Origin: Chrysopilus asiliformis
Lineage: Eukaryota; Arthropoda; Insecta; Diptera; Rhagionidae
Assembly: GCA_964034945.1 (NCBI GenBank)
Contig: OZ035961.1
Span: 2,397,501 to 2,461,500, forward strand
Length of the DNA stretch: 64,000 nt
Direction: 5' to 3'
The first letter of the stretch is position 1; each line of letters opens with the position of its first letter. A program made the translations under genes and the position numbers. Below are positions 1 to 10,924 of the stretch, in pieces. The notes beneath the pieces were generated by a model. That model worked only from the letters and a program-made list of their open reading frames with translations. It ran no database searches and was not told where the DNA came from.

Positions 1-522
1 CGTTTTTCTTGTTTAAGTATAAAAAAAAGCTTTTACTGAAAGCATTTTCACTTGCTGCTGCAAAGACCTCTTATGTAAATTGCTCGGAGATATGGGCGGA
101 AATTCGCAATAATGCGGGCATTTGTATTCAAATTAGAAATTCTGAAAATTCTCAGTTAAAATGGAAGCGAAAGACAACAAAATGGTTTTTTTTTCACAGA
201 AATAAGCTCGACACTTGAAGCTTATTAAATTTTCAATTTGCCTTTTGAATGAATATTATAAAAAATTAAACACTTAAATTTTTTGCTGTGAACTTTTATA
301 TGCTTTAAATATAATTAAAATTATACAGATTTATTCATTGTGTGGTATCGACAATTACAACGTAAAATTTTTTATTTCTTTATCGGGCTTCTCGGTCACC
401 AATGAAAACTATGCTTTTTGGACATTTTATGAAACTGCCTCAAAGTTTTTCCACCTGTCGTCAGGCTTCTTCAGGAGGTCTATACCTACCAATACAAAAT
501 TCCGTTCAACCGTATTATTTAT
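1..522. other. AT-rich DNA, nothing recognised
   Basis: The stretch up to the HINE-1 start at 523 has only short open frames of the size expected by chance in DNA this AT-rich. No terminal repeats or known motifs were seen. Confidence 0.5.
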
Positions 523-594
523 TATACCCGTATGGTGAAACCAAAGGGTATATTAAATTTGCCTTGCCGTTTGTAACGCCAAGATCCAGTCATC

Positions 595-1917
595 CAAGAC
601 CCTCTACATACAAAGCCATGCACTAAGAGAGTTACTACCGCATATACATGGCCAAGTATGTTAGGGTCGCTGATGAATTGTCTAACATGGTGCCGGCATG
701 AAGTTTCCGAATTTTCTTGCGGTTCTTTATCAATTAGGTTCCTATATTATCGTTTAAATAAATTTGGAGGGAATGAAAATGAAAACAAAAAGCATTTTCG
801 TTATTTTATGATTTTTATTTGAAATCAAAACAAATTTACATATAATGGAAAAAAAATTGAGTACCTATGGAATTCAAAAATATATCGTCAGCTTAAACCG
901 AAATTATGCTTGAGCAAAAAAACCTTGTTAAATCATTTTAATTCTCATTTAAGGAAAACCGAGTTTTTTTTAAATTAGGCTCAGTTTTCTTTAAATGAAA
1001 CTCAGTTATCTTGAAATGGAAATTACAATGATTTAACAAGATTTTTCTGCTCTTCTGTAAAATTTGATATTTTGGACTTAGCACAATTTCACTTTAAGCT
1101 GATATTTAAAACAATCACTTTTTTATTGTAATAATGAATGACAATAACGGACAAAGTGGATTTGTATTTCGAATTACAGCACGGCACGTATTAAACGAAC
1201 GAATCACAAAATTTACTACATCTCTATTAAATTAGTTCATGTCTTTTTTTAAATGCTTTCTGGAACCATTTTCAACGAAAAAAAGTCATGGTTATTGATT
1301 TACTGTTGTTCACTTCCTGGCCCACAAAGGTTAAATTGAATATTACAAAAATCGAAATACCCTTGGCAGAAAAGTGCAGTAAATAAGTCTCAGGAGTCTC
1401 CTAGCCCATGTTGCTTCCCCTGTCACAACCCCTCTTGTAATGGATTCTTCGATCAGCCAATCAATCCTAAAATTAAACGCAAAATACCTGCCTTTTTTTA
1501 ATAAATTTATACTTATCTGTGCAATACAATCTGTTGGTAATAAGCAGCCTTTTCCAATCCGTTTCCCGCAGCCCAATCCAATGGCGTTTATTTTAGCTTG
1601 TTGAGTTGTTTTTGTTGCTGAAGTTGCACTGAAAATCTTAAATAACCTCTTTTAGGTTAGGAAAGATTTCGGCAGTATTTCTTTTTATATTCACAATTAT
1701 CAAACAAAACACAAACGATTGTTAGTACTCCACACATTTAATTTATATATTTCCACCGATTAAACTCTGAAAACTTGATAAAATTATTTATAACAAAGAA
1801 AACAAATCGAACTTTACGTGCGGTTTCCCATGTGATTCTGACAGTAGGGTTGCTACTTGACACTACTAGTGCACACATAGAAATACTTTTGCATGGCTTT
1901 ATATGTAGAGGGTCTTG
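595..1917. mobile_element. hAT-like non-autonomous element with 7-bp target duplication
   Basis: The element starts CAAGACCCTCTACATACAAA and ends with its reverse complement; terminal repeats are 27 bp with one mismatch (595-621 and 1891-1917). AGTCATC flanks both sides (588-594 and 918-924 after position 1000, i.e. 1918-1924). Removing it rejoins the HINE-1 sequence as found in the uninterrupted copies. Seven matching bases may be an 8-bp hAT duplication with one change; P-type or another superfamily is possible. No transposase frame is visible in the 1.3 kb. A palindromic MITE (884-1105) lies inside. Confidence 0.65.
884..1105. mobile_element. Palindromic MITE, copy 1 (partner at 62007)
   Basis: Imperfect foldback: the left end (ATCGTCAGCTTAAACCGAAA) is reverse-complementary to the right end (ending CACTTTAAGCTGATAT), and inner segments such as CTTGTTAAATCATTTTAATT recur inverted. 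The same palindrome, better preserved, is at 62007-62246. It is non-coding. Superfamily and target duplication could not be resolved. It is nested in the hAT-like element. Confidence 0.6.
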
Positions 1918-1984
1918 AGTCATCACACACAAAAATGAATTACACCAGTGTGTTTAGAATGATAAAAATAATTAATTTTTGCAT

Positions 1985-2214
1985 GTCCGTCCGTCCGTCT
2001 GTCCGTCTGTCCGTCTGTCCGCCTGTCCGTCTGTCCGTCCGTCCGTCTGTCCGTCTGTCCGTCTGTCCGTCTGTCCGTCTGTCCGTCTATCCGTCTGTCC
2101 ATCTGTCCGTCTGTCCGTCCGTCCATCTGTCCGTCTGTCCGTCTGTCCGTCTGTCCGTCTGTCCGTCTGTCCGTCTGTCCGTCTGTCCGTCTGTCCGTCC
2201 GTCCGTCCGTCTGT
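1985..2214. repeat. (GTCY)n microsatellite, about 57 units
   Basis: GTCC and GTCT units run for about 230 bp with only a few interruptions (for example CATC and TATC variants). The tract occupies the place of the much shorter tract in the other HINE-1 copies: about 28 units near 55850, about 13 near 15785 and about 5 near 38398. It is open in several frames on both strands because no GTCY permutation makes a stop codon, so the long frames here are not genes. Confidence 0.95.
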
Positions 2215-2877
2215 GGCGCGGATTGCGGGCGCACGGATTGAGCTACATACTTGAAATTTTGCGCATATCAGGTTTTCGTAAAATGCGAGGCTAAATTCGT
2301 TAATGGGCAAAAATGGACCATTAGGGGGGTACCCCCCATACGAACGAAAACGTTTTTTGCGAATATCTGAAAACCGGTGCATCTTATCAAAAAAGTCCAA
2401 GAACAAAAGTTATTCAGGATATTATTCTACATAAAACTCCCATACATCAAAATCCGATTGGAATAAATTTTAAAAAATCTTATTGGAAAGTTTGACTCAA
2501 AGTGAAATTTTAGTTAAACTGTTCGAATTTTGATACGAATATCACCATACGGGTTTTCAATAAATGCCAGATTGGCAATTATAGCTTTTGTTATGTTTTA
2601 AAAGAGATAATGCAATCATTGGTTCGTTTATTCATTGTATTTGTCGATTTGAAAAGGTGATAAATGTTAAAATTTAATTTATCGTAGTTTACAAAACAGT
2701 AAGTAAGATTCTTTGCACAAATCTTTGTGGAAATTAAAATATAGCGTATTGGCAGCTAACACTTCCTAAAGAAACTTGATGACAGTGGGAGAAACGTTGG
2801 GGCAGTTTAATAAAATGTTCAAAAAACAAAATTAGTTTTATTTGCTAACTGAGAAACCCGAGGAGGAAAGAAGAATA

Positions 2878-3265
2878 GGGTAAAGTATCCAGATCTGAGC
2901 CCCGGCACCAGTTCTGAGCACCCCTGTTAATTTTCCGGCTAAAACAAGAATTGTGCGCGATTGAGCCGATTAAACAACATTTCACAACGTGATGAAACCA
3001 ATTATTCTTCGAATTCAATTCTTATTTCTATAAGTTACTAGGCGTACTTAATTTAATACGGGGGGCTCAGAACTGGATTTTGGGATAATTTCCACATTTA
3101 CACATAATTCAAATTGTTGAGGAATATGTATATGTTAATTTAATTTAAACATTCCATACTTTCGACCAGTAAGTATAAGTTTCTCAGAAAGTATACGGAA
3201 GACAAAGAAAATATGGTATGAAGTGAAAAAAGGCTTAAGGGGGCTCAGATCTGGGTATTTTACCC
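2878..3265. mobile_element. MITE with TA target duplication
   Basis: Terminal inverted repeats of about 26 bp: left GGGTAAAGTATCCAGATCTG, right GGGTAAAATACCCAGATCTG read inward. TA flanks both sides (2876-2877, 3266-3267). The TA duplication suggests a Tc1/mariner-type transposase. GGGGCTCAGA motifs recur inside, on both strands, as possible binding sites. It is non-coding and has no second copy in the window. Confidence 0.75.
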
Positions 3266-4829
3266 TATACATTTATTTTAATACCAAAGTTTAAAAGGTT
3301 TAATTGAATCAAAACAATAAATGTGTAGATTTTGGATTTTTTAACGCAAGAATTTCAATCACAGAATTTTCCCAAACCTAATCCTAACATAATAATTCTA
3401 ACTATACCAATATTTCGAATATTTCGATTTTTTCTAGAATAAAAAAAACCAAACAAAAAGTATGTTTATTTTGTAGACTACATTAGGTAATGCAATAAAA
3501 AAAATTCGACTTAAAAACTTTAGTAGAAAGATAAGATAATAATTTGGAAACGATTATAAATTAATATTTTTGATAATAAATGAAAAACATTTCAATGTGA
3601 AATGAAATTATGTAGAATAGGAGAAACGATCAGATATGATAGAAAAATATTTGCATAATAAATCATTGTCTAATTGCTATGCCTGTGTTTTACAAATAAT
3701 TTCTGACCTTTTTATTTTAACCAAAAACAAAAGGTTCATAGTGCCAAAAACATTTAAGGGTAATGTGTTTTGAGAAGCCAAAGGAACCTTATTACATAAT
3801 TAAGTAAGAGCCTATTAAGCTCACGTCATCAATCTTCGTCAAGGATTTTGGGACAGCATTTATCTGCCTCTCATCGTGCCACTAGAAACATTATCTTAAT
3901 AAGACTATGTGAGTAAATTGAAGAAGGCCTAAAGGATATTAGATCCGAATTTTGTGACTAAAAGGACACCGTAATGTATGCTGTAATAATATACAGGAGT
4001 ACTGAGTTTATTACAACATATATATATATATTGAAAGGTACAGAGTATAACGTAAATAATGAGAACCACTTATCACAGGATCTCTCACAACACTTGGTTA
4101 ATGCGTTATTAAGCAAAAGTAACATTGAAATGATTAAGAAAGCAATATGGATTTTTCACTTTTAATTGACAAAACCACAAACCCATTATGAGCTATTTGC
4201 ACCAACGAAACTTATGTTAAACTTAAATTTTCATTTTGTAAAAGAAAACTTTCAATTATCAGGACTTGTCCTTAAAAATAAAATAGATTCTAATATGTCT
4301 GGCTTCAATCCTGCCCTTAAATCGCATCCGATTCTGGGCAAACACTAATAAGTCCGACCCCGTGACCCCGATTACGGTGCAACACCCCTAATTACACAAT
4401 CATCTGGGTCCATTGTGTTTTTCGCGAAGTTTGGCTATATTAATGCTGATCCATTACTCTCCTGGCACCTCTTGCTTCAGGCAATTCCTCGGGCCTTGCT
4501 TTAGTGTCAAATAAATATTTCGCCTTTTTTAGACTCTTCACGGTAGGCTGTTTTGTTTGAATTCTATATTTCATAAATTTAATGTAAGGTTGAGGAGGCC
4601 CTGTGGGGTTATACTTGATGAACTTTGTGGAAATGTCACAAAAAAATAATACGAAATTAAATATGGTGAATAAATAACGAAAAAGCAAAATATATTTTTG
4701 TTTCGGTTTTAGTTACGTTACGTGATTTTGAAGAGAAAACCGGAATATCATTTCGTTTGATAACGTTTCGCATCCCTGCAAAATTCCAATTAAATCCGGT
4801 AGGTATGTGTGATTAATTGAGGTGTTAAA
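3266..4829. other. AT-rich DNA, nothing recognised
   Basis: Only short frames of chance length (63 and 60 codons, around 3974-4348) and poly-A/T runs. No terminal repeats found. Confidence 0.5.
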
Positions 4830-5052
4830 AGCTAGAGTGGTCCAACCCACATGTCGAAATCGTGAATTTTTTTGTATTTGAATCACTATTGGGAGTGAGT
4901 TTTTAGACAAAAATGTTTGGATGCACCAAAAAACGTGTCAACATTGAGTAATAAAGTCCACAGATTTTTTTTTTCCAAAAATTTTCAGTCAATAATAGTA
5001 CAGAGTGGAAAAGCTTCAAAAACTCGATTATGTGGGTTGGTCCACTCTAGCT
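4830..5052. mobile_element. Short MITE with 23-bp inverted ends
   Basis: The left end reads AGCTAGAGTGGTCCAACCCA and the right end is its reverse complement, with further inverted similarity inward (TCGAAATCG against AACTCGATT). It is 223 bp and non-coding. The target duplication is unclear, so the superfamily is open. Confidence 0.65.
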
Positions 5053-5455
5053 TCATTTCAAAACCTAGAATTTTTTAAGTGATATTTTTTTTTTATTTTA
5101 TAAGAAATTAGTTTTCTGCTTGTATATCAATTACAATCAGTTTATTGTTGGTTGTTAATGTCCTCTTAAGACGTAATTGTTTAGAAAATTTATATTCTAA
5201 ATATCTGGGGCAAATATACGTCAACTTTCGAGCGCAGTAATCAAATTTGCGAATTTACCAATTTTTTATTGCATTCTTGCTAAATAGTTTTTTTTATCTG
5301 ATAAATTTATGCATCAACATTAGAGATGACATATTACAGAACAATATCTAATAAATCCAATTTGGAGACAACTCTACTTTGACACAAAAGCAGAAGTCTA
5401 ACTGATTTTATTTTGTCCTTTAATGGAATCACAGGCTAGGTAGTAGAATTTGATA
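5053..5455. other. AT-rich DNA, nothing recognised
   Basis: No feature could be supported between the two MITEs. Confidence 0.45.
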
Positions 5456-5723
5456 TTAACACTAAACATACCATAAGAGGTCTTTTGACCGCTTATGGAC
5501 TTTTGCATTTAAAAAGCGCATATAATCTTATCGTTTTTGCGCACTTGACTTCATGACTTTTTCTATTTATTATATATACATTTAATATTCTATTATTATT
5601 TTTTATTTATATTTTGTTTACTTTGATTAATAGTTGTCATATACCGTTATCTACCACAACCGGTCATTTGACCGCCCATGGTAGAAATAGGTATGTATTA
5701 AGTGCTGGTATGTTTAGTGTTAA
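5456..5723. mobile_element. piggyBac-like MITE (TTAA site), family a
   Basis: TTAA lies at both ends (5456-5459, 5720-5723), followed by perfect inverted repeats CACTAAACATACCA. Subterminal segments GGTCTTTTGACCGC and GGTCATTTGACCGC repeat as near-palindromes. TTAA duplication with CAC-type ends is typical of piggyBac superfamily elements. It is non-coding. Confidence 0.75.
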
Positions 5724-7270
5724 AGATTTTCTCCGCTTAAATTCTGCGAATGAAAATTTCTAGCAATCAAATAAAGTCATGTAACGAAAAACCGAGAAAT
5801 TCTTTTTTTCGATTTTCGATTTTCGTTACGTTTTGCGTTATTGTAACGGAATTTTATTTCTATAAGGTTATAGTGAAAGTTTGAAGAATAAACTGGAAAA
5901 TCGTTTAGTTATTGTTTTAGGTTACTTTAACGTTTGCAATAAAACTATGATAAGTTTGAGTTTTCCGATTAGTTTTATGGTTGTAGCGCTAAAACCGGTT
6001 CTAGTGCTTAGTTTCCCACCTCCAGCTGAAAACAGGTAACTAAATTTGAATGTACGGAAATGTCCATGAGAACTAATTGATTTTCCAAACAGTTTTCCTC
6101 TACCGTGGACAATTTGGTAGGATTTTTTCCGAAAAGGCCAAACAATCTTTTGCATTTTGATATACAGATGATGTATTTATGGAAAATTGTTCGTTAGATA
6201 CAAATTTTTGCAAAAGTTAGTTTTGAAAAAAAAATCGGAGAAATCGTTTCCCCAGAGACGCTGTGGATGAGATTTTTTTTACATTTTTTGTATTGATATC
6301 ATGACAAAATCTACATATGTATATGTCAAAAAGATCCAAAACCGAGTAGTAAAAAAACTCTCCGTACGCATTATAAAAATTATAGCCTTTTGCAAAAATA
6401 TACCTTATATATGTAACTAAAAATTTATAAACAAAACTACGATAAAATGATATGCTTCAACATCAATTGGATATAGTTAGACAACTATAACTGCGAGTTT
6501 ATTTAGCCGCAAATATTTCATTTAGAGCTCGTTTAGATGTAATGTCGTAATCTTCAAGAGCAATTACAAAAGTTTTCGTTTAATTAAGAAAGTTTTTGAG
6601 GTGAAATAACATACTTAAAACATTTTTATATACAAAGAGCTACTATATATGTAATAAATAAAGCAGAATAGAAATCCCTTTCTGAGGACGTATTTGTATG
6701 GTGGATTTAATATAATAGTAGTTTGAGTATACACAAACTTACAGAAACACGAGTAAATATTCTCTAGATAACTTTTCTAACATAAGTTAGAAATAAAGTT
6801 GTAATTTTTTGGTAGTTAAGAACTCATCTCCGGAATTACTTTAGAGGCTCGCACAAAATGTATCTTTATTTTGTGGATAACATTTTACTTTAGTTTTTCT
6901 TTCATTGAAAAGTCTGTCATTGATGTAAGATGCAACCTTGCGCTTTAACTACTAGTTTAAGGCCGGAATACATTTAACCCGACACAATATCTACGGTGAC
7001 ATTTCAGATTTGGAACTCATAGTACTCTATGGTTCTGCATGTTTCGTCACTCAAGGGGAAATTTAAGAAAGTATTATAAAAGGAAAATCTAAGCAGTATT
7101 TCAAAAGGTACGTTATTTCACTATACATTAATTCGCTGAGCGTGCTTTTTCTATTAAGACAAAGGCTTAGGCCTAGGCCAAACTAGTTTATCCTAAGATT
7201 CTTAGGGTGAAATAGTTTGGTCTAAGATAAACCAGTTTAGCCTGAAATCGGGTTTGGCCGGTAATATATA
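5724..7270. other. AT-rich DNA, nothing firm
   Basis: Around 7163-7250 there is a weakly inverted segment (GGCCAAACTAGTTTATC against GATAAACCAGTTTAGCC), too degenerate to call. Nothing else recognised. Confidence 0.45.
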
Positions 7271-7811
7271 AAGGGTCTTTCAACAAGGACATAACAATTT
7301 TGTATTTTAATAAAAACGCACCCTAAAACTTTTTTTATGATCTGGCAATGCTAAAACGTCAGTCAAGATTTACATTTTTATCATGGTGAAGTTCACGAAC
7401 GAGCAATGCCACACAGCTGGTCAAACAATTGATCTATTGAAGGAGAAGTTCGGTAATCGTATAATCTCGAGAAATGGTCCGGTCGAATGGCCTGGCCACC
7501 TCGCTCATGCGATTTAACGCCGTTGGATTTCTTTTTATGGGGTTATGTTAAGTCGTTCGTTTATGCCAACAAGCCAACAACATTAGAGGAGCTCAGGAAC
7601 AATATCGAACGCGAAATTGCCAATGTTCCGGCCGATATGTGTGGAAGAGTGGTGGAAAATTGGCTCCAAAGAATCAATCAGCAAACGGGCTCGAATTTCA
7701 TACTTAAATGGAGCATGTCCACTACACCTGGAATAAATTTCAGGCCGATATCTCAATTATTCTGTGTTTTATCTAAATACAAAATTGTTATGTCCTTGTT
7801 GAAAGACCCGA
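7271..7811 (+). mobile_element. DD41D mariner deletion derivative, copy A
   Basis: Starts AAGGGTCTTTCAACAAGGAC and ends with the inverted counterpart (TCGGGTCTTTCAACAAGGAC read inward); inverted repeats of about 37 bp with TA on both sides (7269-7270, 7812-7813). It shares its whole length with copies B, C and D, including the same internal deletion in the transposase gene. This copy also has a 5-bp duplication near 7490 and a deletion of about two dozen bases near 7690. Confidence 0.85.
7383..7736 (+). pseudogene. Truncated DD41D transposase, frameshifted
   Basis: Remnant of a mariner-type transposase. The first eight codons (MVKFTNEQ) join directly to the segment after the second catalytic Asp (CHTAGQT...), the same junction as in the intact copies B and C. 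The TGGCC duplication near 7490 shifts the frame in the middle; downstream the C-terminal block with LTPLDFFLWGYVK continues in the other frame. The helix-turn-helix region and two of the three catalytic Asp residues are absent, so no transposase activity is expected. Confidence 0.8.
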
Positions 7812-7860
7812 TATAATCGTTTTTCACGACTGGCTGTCTGAAAACCAAGCTTCGGATTTA

Positions 7861-8017
7861 CTTTACCCCCTACTTTTCAATTGGCCTATGTTGGAACCAG
7901 GCCTGCAGTGAATATCCATGCCAAATTTCAGGTTACTCGGTTTAGCCGTTTTTACGTGAAAGAGGAGCAGACAGACAGACACCAACTCATTTTTATATAT
8001 TAGTATGAGTAGTATGA
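7861..8017 (-). mobile_element. Helitron 5' end fragment
   Basis: Read on the minus strand this is the start of the small Helitron family in the window: TCATACTA, ATATATAAAAATGAGTTGGT, GTCTGTCTG, then TTTCACGTAAAAACGGC and the segment matching GGTTCCAACATAGGC. The 3' half is missing, so the copy is truncated. Confidence 0.75.
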
Positions 8018-8044
8018 TTATTATTAAAAGATTGACATATTTTG

Positions 8045-8270
8045 TTAACACGTTCGTGACATTTGCTTTTTCAACTTTTTTTACATTTGGACATCGTGTA
8101 CCACGGGTGGTACACTAGCGATTTGTTTTCTGGCGGTTGTGCGCCATCGGTGGTACACGGTGCGTGTTTTTATATTACTTCCACAAAAAAACTAACGCAC
8201 TATTTACTCGCGCGGTTTTAAAAAACTGTACATGTACCACCAGTGGTACACGATGTCACGAACGTGTTAA
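8045..8270. mobile_element. piggyBac-like MITE, family b, copy 1
   Basis: Ends TTAACACGTTCGTGACAT with a perfect 18-bp inverted partner, TTAA at both ends. GTACCAC..GTGGTAC palindromic motifs recur four times inside. Near-identical copies are at 23680-23908 and 30764-31119. It is non-coding; the 71-codon frame over it is not conserved as a gene. Confidence 0.85.
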
Positions 8271-9670
8271 GATGATTTCCAAACTGCCATACAAACCGCT
8301 GTATCCGCTGCTGCGGTTTGCACGGACAACGTTGTTCTATATTGTTGTCTAATAATTATTAACTTTTTGGATAAGTTCCATATTTCAAGATTTATTTTTA
8401 AACTCTATATATTCATATTAATGACCATTTAATCACTTTACCTGGTCCTATGATTTTGTTCTTTTTACGCGAAATTTATTCGTTTATTTGTTCCATTGGA
8501 CACGTCTGTTAATAAAATTTTATTGTCCCAGCACGTGCAGCCATGTGTAAAATAACATTTTATGGTCTTTGATTGTTTATTGCTACACGCATATCCAATC
8601 CCCGACTATATAATCGAAACAATAAATGACATACGGTAAACGTCCTTCGAGACTTTTCTTCGCCTCTGGTATTTTATTTCGGAAGTTTCTCTAGATTCGT
8701 TTCGTGATTTATTGATGGAGAGTCAACTTTATTATTAAATTAGAAAATCAACTTTCTCACATTTTTTTAATATATTCATATGAATTTTAAAACATTGATA
8801 AGGGTTGCTTATATGTATAACAGAACGACAAATGAATTAGTAATTGTTTTAACATTAATTTTGCACTTCTAAACTTCTAATACATGCAAATTTACCCAAT
8901 ACGATTATGGTATTCAATTAATATGAGTAAAGTTTTTTTTTGTCACGAAACCTTATATGATAGGTCTAAAATGTAATTACAATCATATTACTAACTGCTT
9001 ATGTGTGAGAATATACTTAATTTGGTGCCTGTTTTCCTGAAAGATCTCGTGTAAGTTTTCAGGGAAATTTCACGCACAATTTTGAGAAGAGGGTGTTAAT
9101 TTAGGAGCAAGAAAAGTCATAATTAGAAATACTGTCACTCTACAGTCTTGTGCTGTCACTTTCACGGAAATGTTAACCTTGCTGTCGTTTTTTTGGGAAA
9201 AGCGTTCGTCGACATCTGAGTGAAGTTGAACCGACATTGAAAATGAATTCTAAAACGTGCTGAGAATAACAAAATTCAGATGCCTGACAATTTCTTATGC
9301 TCTGCTCTTATACGTTTATTCAAATATAAAAATGATACACTTTCATATTTTTCTATACTAGGAAATGTCGATATCTATCGGTATGGGATGTACAAGTAGA
9401 TATATGTATGTGCTATAAAAGGTAAACCAGTAGAATATTGCAATACTTGTTTTTATTTTCAGGATAATCTTCAGGATAGTCACTGAAAGTCGAAACAGGA
9501 GTAAAGATGTTATATGCGATTTCGCAATTTCATTAGGTATTTCTTTATATCTTTAACCTAAAGAGTTTGAAGGCTATTCAGCTTTGGTAGAAAACTTGTT
9601 TAGATTTTTTTTTATAAAGCTATCGGATTTGTCTATTATATATTGTAATGTGTACCGATGAATTATATAA
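8271..9670. other. AT-rich DNA, nothing recognised
   Basis: No terminal repeats, motifs or long frames in this 1.4 kb. Confidence 0.5.
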
Positions 9671-9774
9671 GGCCCTATCACAGAATCCGATACGAATGGT
9701 TCGAATCGTTTTATACCAACAACAGCATTGAGTTTACGATTCGAACCATTCGTATCGGATTCTGTGATAGGGCC
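9671..9774. repeat. Palindromic MITE, 104 bp
   Basis: Perfect arms of about 39 bp beginning GGCCCTATCACAGAATCCGA, around a spacer of about 25 bp. The whole unit would fold into one hairpin. Target duplication is not clear in the AT-rich flanks. The minus-strand open frame crossing it is a by-product. Confidence 0.8.
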
Positions 9775-10196
9775 CATAATATATACCAGAATGATAGCCA
9801 AGGACTTGTTTGTTTATAAATGATCGATGGCGTAGTCAGCAGGGAATGTAATCAAAGTTTTTCCCAATTTGGAAAAAAGGAACTATGATGAGAATTACCA
9901 AAGAAAACCACACATGTCTATATTCTGAAAATGTTTCTGAAGAAACAGCAAAATACCAATGGGTAAACGAGATTTAGAGTAAGTTTTACAAAATCTTGCA
10001 AATAACTTATAAGTAATAAGCGAGTTTTCCGTAAATTGAACAATATTTTGAGATTGTTTTCTAATTTATATCAATTGTGTTTTTATTGCCTGGCAATGCT
10101 AGTAATGGAAATTGCTTTTCCGTTTTTTTTTATTTAACTTCATACGTGTTTTCTTAAAAAAAAACAAGCTCATGATTTATTCACGTTTGTACCATT
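9775..10196. other. AT-rich DNA, nothing recognised
   Basis: No feature supported. Confidence 0.45.
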
Positions 10197-10826
10197 GGGC
10201 GCATTCACGGTACTCAACGGTTGAGAGATTTGCTCAACAGTTGAGAGATTTACTCATCATAACCACTGATCGGACGCCATTTTTTGTATCGGAAAATTAC
10301 TGCGATACTTTTCTGCTCAACCGATGGATTGAGTATTTTGACAGATAACAACTGGCGTTTTTTCGAAGAACAAAATATTTGAAAAACAGAATGGCTTTTC
10401 TGGATCAAATTTACAAATTAAATGATATGGAATATAATATTTTCGAAACTCCGGAGGTGCATCACAGATTACAAACTGATAAGTTGCATTTTATTAGTTT
10501 ACAAGAGATGGAAATATTTCCAATCGTTTGAAGAAATTTTTCATTCCGCACTTTCACCGATTCACGGCCTTTAAATATTTAATGCGCAAATAAAAATGTT
10601 TGCACTAAATCAGGAATCTGTTGCAATGTTTGTGGTAACATCATCTTCAGCTAAAAACTCCAAAAACCAGTGGTTTTCCATAATTCCAACTAACAATTTT
10701 CACACAACAAATTTTCCTTCCATTTGTCTATGACAAGATTGACAGATATCAGCTGTTTAATGTATCGAGGCATTCACGAGAACTCATCGAAATTTACTCA
10801 ACTGTTGAGTGTTCGTGAATGCGCCC
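10197..10826. mobile_element. MITE with 3-bp ATT duplication and GTTGAG subterminal motifs
   Basis: Ends GGGCGCATTCACG with an inverted partner, flanked by ATT (10194-10196, 10827-10829). Immediately inside are repeated CTCAACNGTTGAG palindromes, two on the left (about 10213-10247) and one on the right (about 10798-10809), arranged like transposase-binding sites. The ends resemble those of the 37273/40785 family (GGGTATTCACAG). It is 630 bp, with no recognisable coding. Confidence 0.75.
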
Positions 10827-10924
10827 ATTAATGTATTAAATTGATCCTCTTTTTTTCAAATTGAAGAAAAAGAGAATAAACCGTTTGGCAAAAATATTTT
10901 CATCACAAACTGTAGTAAACAAAA

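Larger units (their letters stand above)
523..2600 (+). mobile_element. HINE-1 (INE-1/mini-me-like Helentron relative), split by an insertion
   Basis: The 5' end carries ACCCGTATGGTGA at 526-538 and its reverse complement lies near the 3' end at 2542-2554, so these are subterminal inverted repeats. A short hairpin (GCC-AGATT-GGC) follows at about 2565-2577, then the 3' end near GTTATGTTTT. A (GTCY)n tract and a conserved core with GGGGGGTACCCCCC (about 2324-2337) lie between. This layout matches the Helentron-derived HINE/INE-1 class (subterminal repeats, microsatellite, 3' hairpin). Three other copies in the window share the sequence. It is non-coding; the open frames over the GTCY tract are artefacts. 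A 1.3 kb element interrupts it at 595-1917. Assignment to Helentrons is by structure; the copy-to-copy repeat identity is seen directly. Confidence 0.8.

Noticed and set aside
1979..2214. CRISPR-like array
   Set aside because: A simple tetranucleotide tract with no spacers, in a eukaryotic transposon.
1893..2406. Four overlapping long frames on both strands (91-144 codons)
   Set aside because: They come from the (GTCY)n microsatellite, which has no stop codons in several frames; the repeat is part of HINE-1.
6959..7260. Possible MITE with GGCCGG ends
   Set aside because: Only a few bases of each end match in inverted orientation and no target duplication was found.
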